From Chloroflexota bacterium (GTDB lineage: Bacteria > Vulcanimicrobiota > JAMCWD01): a stretch of 64,000 bases of DNA. The position numbers were made by a program, and so were the translations under genes. Below, one piece after another: positions 59,635 to 64,000 of the stretch. The notes below the pieces were generated by a model. It was not told where the DNA came from, did no database searches, and saw nothing but the letters and a program-made list of their open reading frames with translations. The stretch is from positions 1-64,000 of the forward strand of contig JAMCWD010000025.1 of assembly GCA_023475345.1 (NCBI GenBank), written 5' to 3'. Within the stretch, counting starts at the first letter, position 1, and each line of letters starts with the position of its first letter.

Positions 59635-62600
59635 TCAGTTATACCTCCTGAAAGTTTGGATCCAATAATAATATTGTCCACTGTCGTCCTGCATGAGACG
59701 CATCAGCACATCGCGAGGGAACTGATATTCAATTCCTATTAAATTACGGATATCTCCCGACGGCAGATGATAGGTAATGTAAACCAGCCTCAGCCTGTCA
59801 TTGGTTCCCATGCTTTTAGCAACCCGCACACTCCAGCCTCCCAGGGCCGTAATATTTACGTTCATATCCGTCAGCGCAAGGGTTCTGCCCAGTGCCGTGG
59901 CTATGGGAGTTAGCACCATTCCTTCCGCCACCCCCAGCACGCTCTGCATGGCCCGGTTCTCGAACAAAGCGCCCGTCTGGCTCGATGTAAAACTGGCCGA
60001 ATCGATCCCGGTAAGCAGAAGCCCCATTATCTGTTGTTTGGTGCGCGGCGGGTTTGATGTCAGATCCAATTGGACGGCGTTCGGGTTTTTAGCGCCAAGG
60101 TTCCCGTTGACCACCGCATATACGCGTATTTCGGAAACCTCGGTTTCTGCAGATACATTTTCCAAATACGGATACAGGCCGCTGCCAACCGAAAAGTTCG
60201 CGCTTCCGCCTGTTATCCTGAACGAGTTCTCCAGGAAAGGGAGAGAAAGGTTCCCCTTTAAAACGTTTACTTTGCCTACAAGATCAAAGTCCCCTTTCTG
60301 CTTCAGCAGTTGTAAGTAGCCGTCAGCCAGCAGGTTGGAAGAGGCGAATTTTAGCCATATCTGGTCCTTAAGATCAAGCATAAGGTTTGCTTCGTATTGA
60401 TCCATCCACGAAGGGGTTACGTAAGCGCGGGTTTCCGTTTCTTTCCCGTTCTTTTTGCCAAGGGCATCCGCCGGTATATTTATGGTTGCGTCGATAGGGG
60501 TTACGGTGCCGAACAGCACATGCTTGCCGTTGGGGTACGTGTCGAGGTGAAGCGCGGCATTAAGTTTGCCTACGAGATATTTCGGAGAATCTAGAACAAG
60601 GTCCTGGCCGAAAAGGGCCATATTATATTCATCGGGGACCACGCCTTTAAATCTTATCCAGCTTCCTTTTTCGACCCCGAACTGCCCACCGCCGAGAGTT
60701 CCTTTGAAATTTTTAATAAACAGCTTATCTCCCAGGAATTGGGCGTAGATGTCTATATTCTGGAGCGTGTTATTCAGCGCCTCGATTTTCAACTGACCGT
60801 CTTTGACCTGGAAATTTCCCGAGAGCAGGACATGCGAAAGGGTACCGGTAACTTCCGCATCGAGGGATATTTTGCCCTCCGACGACTGGTAGCCCGGTAT
60901 CAGGAAAGACAGTATGCTCAGGTCATCCTGGTCATACTTGATGTCGATTTTCATTGATTTTTCATAGACGGTATCCGAACATGCCTCGGCCGGCGTCGGC
61001 GATTTTTTAGTCTCGAATATGTCGCATAGGGGCAGGACGCCGTTCATAACGGCCTGGTGCTTGCCCCGTTTCAAAGTTACGTTGTTGATATCGACGGCAT
61101 CGTCCTTCAATTCCATGTAACCGGTGAAAGAATCGAACGGGAACTTCCCTACGGAGCCGTTATTCACTTTGAAAGTGCAATAGCCCCCGGGGGCGGAAAC
61201 GGAGCCTGAAGCATGCGCCATCAAGTTGAGTTTCCCGTTCAGGGGGGAAGGAAGTTTCAGGAATTCGGAAACAATGGCAAGATCAAATGAATCGGCTACA
61301 AGGTCTGCGCCGCCTTCCAATTTTTCATTTACATTCGCAGCAAGATTTATTGTCCCCGACGTGGTGATGATTTTGCCGTCGGCCTTGAGGCCTTCACCGC
61401 CGTATGTGATGTTCATTTCCGCGTCTTCAAGAGGTGTATTGCCGATCTTGCCGTCATCTACATTTACATACATATGACCGGTAGGCATCGGGAGGCTGCC
61501 TTTCAGCTCGAAATCGCCTTTTGAAAGTCCCGAGATCCTGTCTTTGAACGGGTGATTCAGAAGCCCCAGCATGGTCGGTATGTCTATGCCTTCGCTTTTC
61601 CCATTGAGATCGAAATCACACTTTTTCCATTCCTCCCATGTTGACGGGAGGGAGTTATCGGGAAACTTTATATTCCCGGTCAAGCTCGAAGACTTCGAGG
61701 CATGGGTCAGAAAAAGATCGTTTATGGAAAGCATCCTGTTTTTCCAGTCGAAATCACCCCTGGCGGTATCGAATTCATATCCCCTCAGCGAGAAATTATC
61801 TACCAGGAAATCCATTGACAGGTTCGGGTTCTTTTTCGTCCCTTCAAGTTTTATATACAGGTCGCCCTCGCCGGATACTTCGCCGAAAAATTGATCGAGG
61901 AAGTTGAGTTCCTCAAGCGGGAAGGATTTGGCCGATACCTCAAAATCGAATGAGCCGTTTTCTTTCAACTCGCCCTGTCCCTGGATGATGCCGTGTTGTA
62001 TTCTGGCGTAAATCTCGTCAACAAGGAGGTCGGACTTCCCGCTCGATACCGTAGCCCTCATTTCCTCGAACTGCTGGTCCATTATGCTGCCGTTCAGTAC
62101 CGATATTTGTCCCGATGCAATAGGGTTATGAATATTGCCCGTTACCAGGAGGTCTCCGTCCAGTTTCCCCGACATGTTCAGCGTGTTGCCGCCCGGGAAC
62201 AGCGTGCTTATCCTGGACAGGCTGCCGTCATCTATATTCAACTTGATGTTCATCGCAAGGTTGTGTTCGGGATCTACCCACCCGTCGAGAAAGTACCTGG
62301 AAATGCCGTTGATGATGTCCATGTCCTTGAAAATGATCTTTCCTTCGCGGTCCCTGATAAAGCCGAAATATCCCTTGAGGCTGTCGCCCTGCCAGACGCC
62401 GTCAATAATTTTTCCCGAGCCGGCAACCCTGGGAGAAGCCCATGGCCCCGAAACATTCCCGTTCAAGTCGATCGAGGCGCTGATGAATTTTTCATCGAAG
62501 CCTTTTGTTACATTTGAAAAGTCAACGCCCCAGGCTGAAAGATCGATCTTTTCAAGCATTGAGAAAAAATCGACCCCTGTGCCTTTAATGGAGAGATCCA

Positions 62601-64000
62601 TATTTTCCCTGTTCCAGTCGATGTCGCCGCCTATCTTCAATGTGCTTGCAGGGAGAGATACGTACGCCGGGGCGAAAAATATCCTGGTGTCCGAAGCTCC
62701 CCAGGATGCATCGACGCCTTTAACGTCCAGTCCCAGGGCGCTGCCTGAAGATACGGAGATTCCGCTTTCGCCCTTGATATTTTTGCCGAGGAAAATCATG
62801 CTGTCTCCGGTGGCGCTGCCTTTTATCTTCCATTCAGGGAGCCTTGAACCCACCCATTTTTCAAGGTCCATGTCTTTCAACGAAAGGAGTCCGAGGCCGG
62901 TGATCCCGCCGGCGCCTTTCAGGAGAACTTCTCCTTCCAGCTTCCCTGTTGACGATGAGATTTTTCCGCGGGCCAGCAGTTTCCCGTCCTGGTACCCTGA
63001 AATATTGGCATAAACGTTTCCGTGTCCCGAGGGGTTGACAGGTGCGATATGCGGTATAGCTTTATCGAACATATCGAGGTCGGCGTCTGCTATCCAGAAA
63101 TCCGATAAAATAAACCTGCCGTCTTTATTTGATCTCAAGGCCCTTAATTTGCCGCTTCCGCCTTTGCTCAGATCGAATGACAGCCTGACGCTGTCCCTGT
63201 CCCCGGCGGTGTCAAGGCTGCCTGAAGTTTTTTCGATATCGACGCCGGCAATGTTTATTTTGCCTGTTTCCAGTATCCCCATCAGTTCGGGTTTTTTGAA
63301 AGTCCCGTCCGCCTGGAAGATCCCGCCGATACTTCCCCTGGCAATCCCGGGTATATCGACGGGAAAGCTTTTTACGCTTACGAGTCCTGAGAATTGCTTT
63401 TTATCCGCATCTAAGAATATGCCGCTCCCCTTGATGTTTCCATCGCCCCTGGTCGCCGAGAACCTGCTTATATCGGCTTTTTTCCCTTTGCCGGAAAATG
63501 CGGCGCCTGCCTTATCGATATCTAAAGCGCCCCATTTGAACCGGTTGATATTTGCATCCCCGCAAAAAAACGGCGACGATACTTCGCCCAGCGCGGAAAC
63601 TGTAAAATCCCCAACTCCCGAACTTCCCTTGAACAGGGAAGATAACGAACTGCCGATCCCGGACGCATTTCCCGCCAGCCTCCATTTATCCCCGTCCCGG
63701 ATAAAGAGCCCGTTCCCTTTAACTTCGCCCCCGCCGAAGCTGGCATGAAACTTTTTAAGGTTGACGATGTTGTCGGCATATGTAAATTCGGCCAGCAGGT
63801 CTGAAACACTCCTGCCTTCCCAGGAGACCAGGTCGGACGAGATTTTCCCCGCAAATTTCGGAGAATCCATGCCGCCGAAAATAATGATATCGGCATCGAT
63901 GCTGCCGGTTACCGGGAAATTCTTGCTGATTTTGCCGGGTTCGATGCTTACCGCGGACAGCTTGAGGTCAAGCGCAGGCTTCCCAAATCCCAGGATTCTT
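59635..64000 (-). CDS. tamB: TamB/AsmA-like inter-membrane protein, 5' end cut
   Basis: The frame is open through the right edge, so at least the signal/anchor region is missing; over 1,450 residues are visible. It is made of long beta-rich repeats (VSGKLDGDLLVTGNIHNP, LVGKLNAALHLD and many similar), as in proteins that form a lipid-carrying groove between membranes. The C-terminal DUF490 region has LMLDLKDQIWLKFASSNLLADG, GSANFSVGSGLYPYLENVSAETEV and the ending GDIRNLIGIEYQFPRDVLMRLMQ. The typical NPPRTKQQIMGLLLTG motif is present. TamB-like proteins help outer-membrane lipid transport and often sit next to a BamA homologue, as here. Confidence 0.92.
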   Translation of the reverse strand, partial: RILGFGKPALDLKLSAVSIEPGKISKNFPVTGSIDADIIIFGGMDSPKFAGKISSDLVSWEGRSVSDLLAEFTYADNIVNLKKFHASFGGGEVKGNGLFIRDGDKWRLAGNASGIGSSLSSLFKGSSGVGDFTVSALGEVSSPFFCGDANINRFKWGALDIDKAGAAFSGKGKKADISRFSATRGDGNIKGSGIFLDADKKQFSGLVSVKSFPVDIPGIARGSIGGIFQADGTFKKPELMGILETGKINIAGVDIEKTSGSLDTAGDRDSVRLSFDLSKGGSGKLRALRSNKDGRFILSDFWIADADLDMFDKAIPHIAPVNPSGHGNVYANISGYQDGKLLARGKISSSTGKLEGEVLLKGAGGITGLGLLSLKDMDLEKWVGSRLPEWKIKGSATGDSMIFLGKNIKGESGISVSSGSALGLDVKGVDASWGASDTRIFFAPAYVSLPASTLKIGGDIDWNRENMDLSIKGTGVDFFSMLEKIDLSAWGVDFSNVTKGFDEKFISASIDLNGNVSGPWASPRVAGSGKIIDGVWQGDSLKGYFGFIRDREGKIIFKDMDIINGISRYFLDGWVDPEHNLAMNIKLNIDDGSLSRISTLFPGGNTLNMSGKLDGDLLVTGNIHNPIASGQISVLNGSIMDQQFEEMRATVSSGKSDLLVDEIYARIQHGIIQGQGELKENGSFDFEVSAKSFPLEELNFLDQFFGEVSGEGDLYIKLEGTKKNPNLSMDFLVDNFSLRGYEFDTARGDFDWKNRMLSINDLFLTHASKSSSLTGNIKFPDNSLPSTWEEWKKCDFDLNGKSEGIDIPTMLGLLNHPFKDRISGLSKGDFELKGSLPMPTGHMYVNVDDGKIGNTPLEDAEMNITYGGEGLKADGKIITTSGTINLAANVNEKLEGGADLVADSFDLAIVSEFLKLPSPLNGKLNLMAHASGSVSAPGGYCTFKVNNGSVGKFPFDSFTGYMELKDDAVDINNVTLKRGKHQAVMNGVLPLCDIFETKKSPTPAEACSDTVYEKSMKIDIKYDQDDLSILSFLIPGYQSSEGKISLDAEVTGTLSHVLLSGNFQVKDGQLKIEALNNTLQNIDIYAQFLGDKLFIKNFKGTLGGGQFGVEKGSWIRFKGVVPDEYNMALFGQDLVLDSPKYLVGKLNAALHLDTYPNGKHVLFGTVTPIDATINIPADALGKKNGKETETRAYVTPSWMDQYEANLMLDLKDQIWLKFASSNLLADGYLQLLKQKGDFDLVGKVNVLKGNLSLPFLENSFRITGGSANFSVGSGLYPYLENVSAETEVSEIRVYAVVNGNLGAKNPNAVQLDLTSNPPRTKQQIMGLLLTGIDSASFTSSQTGALFENRAMQSVLGVAEGMVLTPIATALGRTLALTDMNVNITALGGWSVRVAKSMGTNDRLRLVYITYHLPSGDIRNLIGIEYQFPRDVLMRLMQDDSGQYYYWIQTFRRYN

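Overview
The window reads as chromosome of a diderm bacterium from a poorly sampled lineage, with moderately high G+C (by eye). Evidence for an outer membrane is strong: lpxA, lpxB, lpxC-fabZ and lpxD, a BamA with four POTRA domains, three Skp/OmpH-type proteins and a TamB-like giant sit on one strand. It also has ftsA/ftsZ, type IV pilus retraction ATPases, a B12-dependent ribonucleotide reductase, and many WD40, WG, TPR and FHA repeat proteins. This mix fits candidate phyla such as Vulcanimicrobiota/Eremiobacterota (Xenobia-like) or the Riflebacteria/Wallbacteria group. That placement is a low-confidence guess; no rRNA or tRNA gene was found.

Layout. 1-4.8 kb: a gene cut by the left edge, a WG-repeat protein, a DUF169 protein, ispH, and an unusual soluble fusion of the cytoplasmic domains of the flagellar/type III export-gate proteins FlhB and FlhA. 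4.9-10.2 kb: a nitrilase-family amidase, exported TPR and WD40 proteins, a lipoprotein and an AT-rich membrane-protein island. 10.25-10.57 kb: a 310 bp IS3-family remnant. 10.6-17.8 kb: a four-FHA protein, a small zincin, a TGS GTPase, a zinc ribbon, a phospholipase-D-like protein and two coupled exported WD40 proteins. 18-20.7 kb: ferredoxin, CcdA, thioredoxin, a ferritin-like protein and endonuclease III. 20.8-24.5 kb: archease, RtcB and NrdJ. 24.5-28.6 kb: ftsA, ftsZ, nrdR and an EndoQ-like PHP protein. 28.9-33.2 kb: a zincin with glycine-zipper segments at both ends and a GH57 glycosidase. 33.2-34 kb: dispersed repeats with a GIY-YIG gene. 34-37.7 kb: serS and two PilT paralogues, one catalytically degenerate. 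38-64 kb: one orphan gene, then an almost unbroken minus-strand run for lipid A and outer-membrane biogenesis.

How the genes work together. From 64 kb downward the run gives TamB, BamA, three Skp-like proteins, LpxD, an unknown exported protein, LpxC-FabZ, an aminotransferase, an NAD-dependent dehydrogenase, LpxA, LpxB, two more LpxB-like glycosyltransferases and accessory genes. The aminotransferase/dehydrogenase pair beside lpxA matches the GnnB/GnnA arrangement that makes UDP-GlcNAc3N, so this organism probably has amide-linked primary acyl chains on lipid A. lpxA has ATC where its ATG should be and lies in the same frame as the preceding gene.

The most unexpected signals are two that may be linked. 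First, the FlhB_C-FlhA_C fusion has no membrane part and no autocleavage motif. Second, three unrelated Sec-signal-less proteins (PLD-like, zincin, GH57) share a two-part N-terminal signature: MD-x(0-2)-IK[GK]xG, then a flexible linker, then Dx[VYF]TxxS at residues 36-47. It recalls the N-terminus of FlgM, a flagellar export substrate. A tagged-protein sorting or export system is a hypothesis worth testing; the sequence alone does not prove it.
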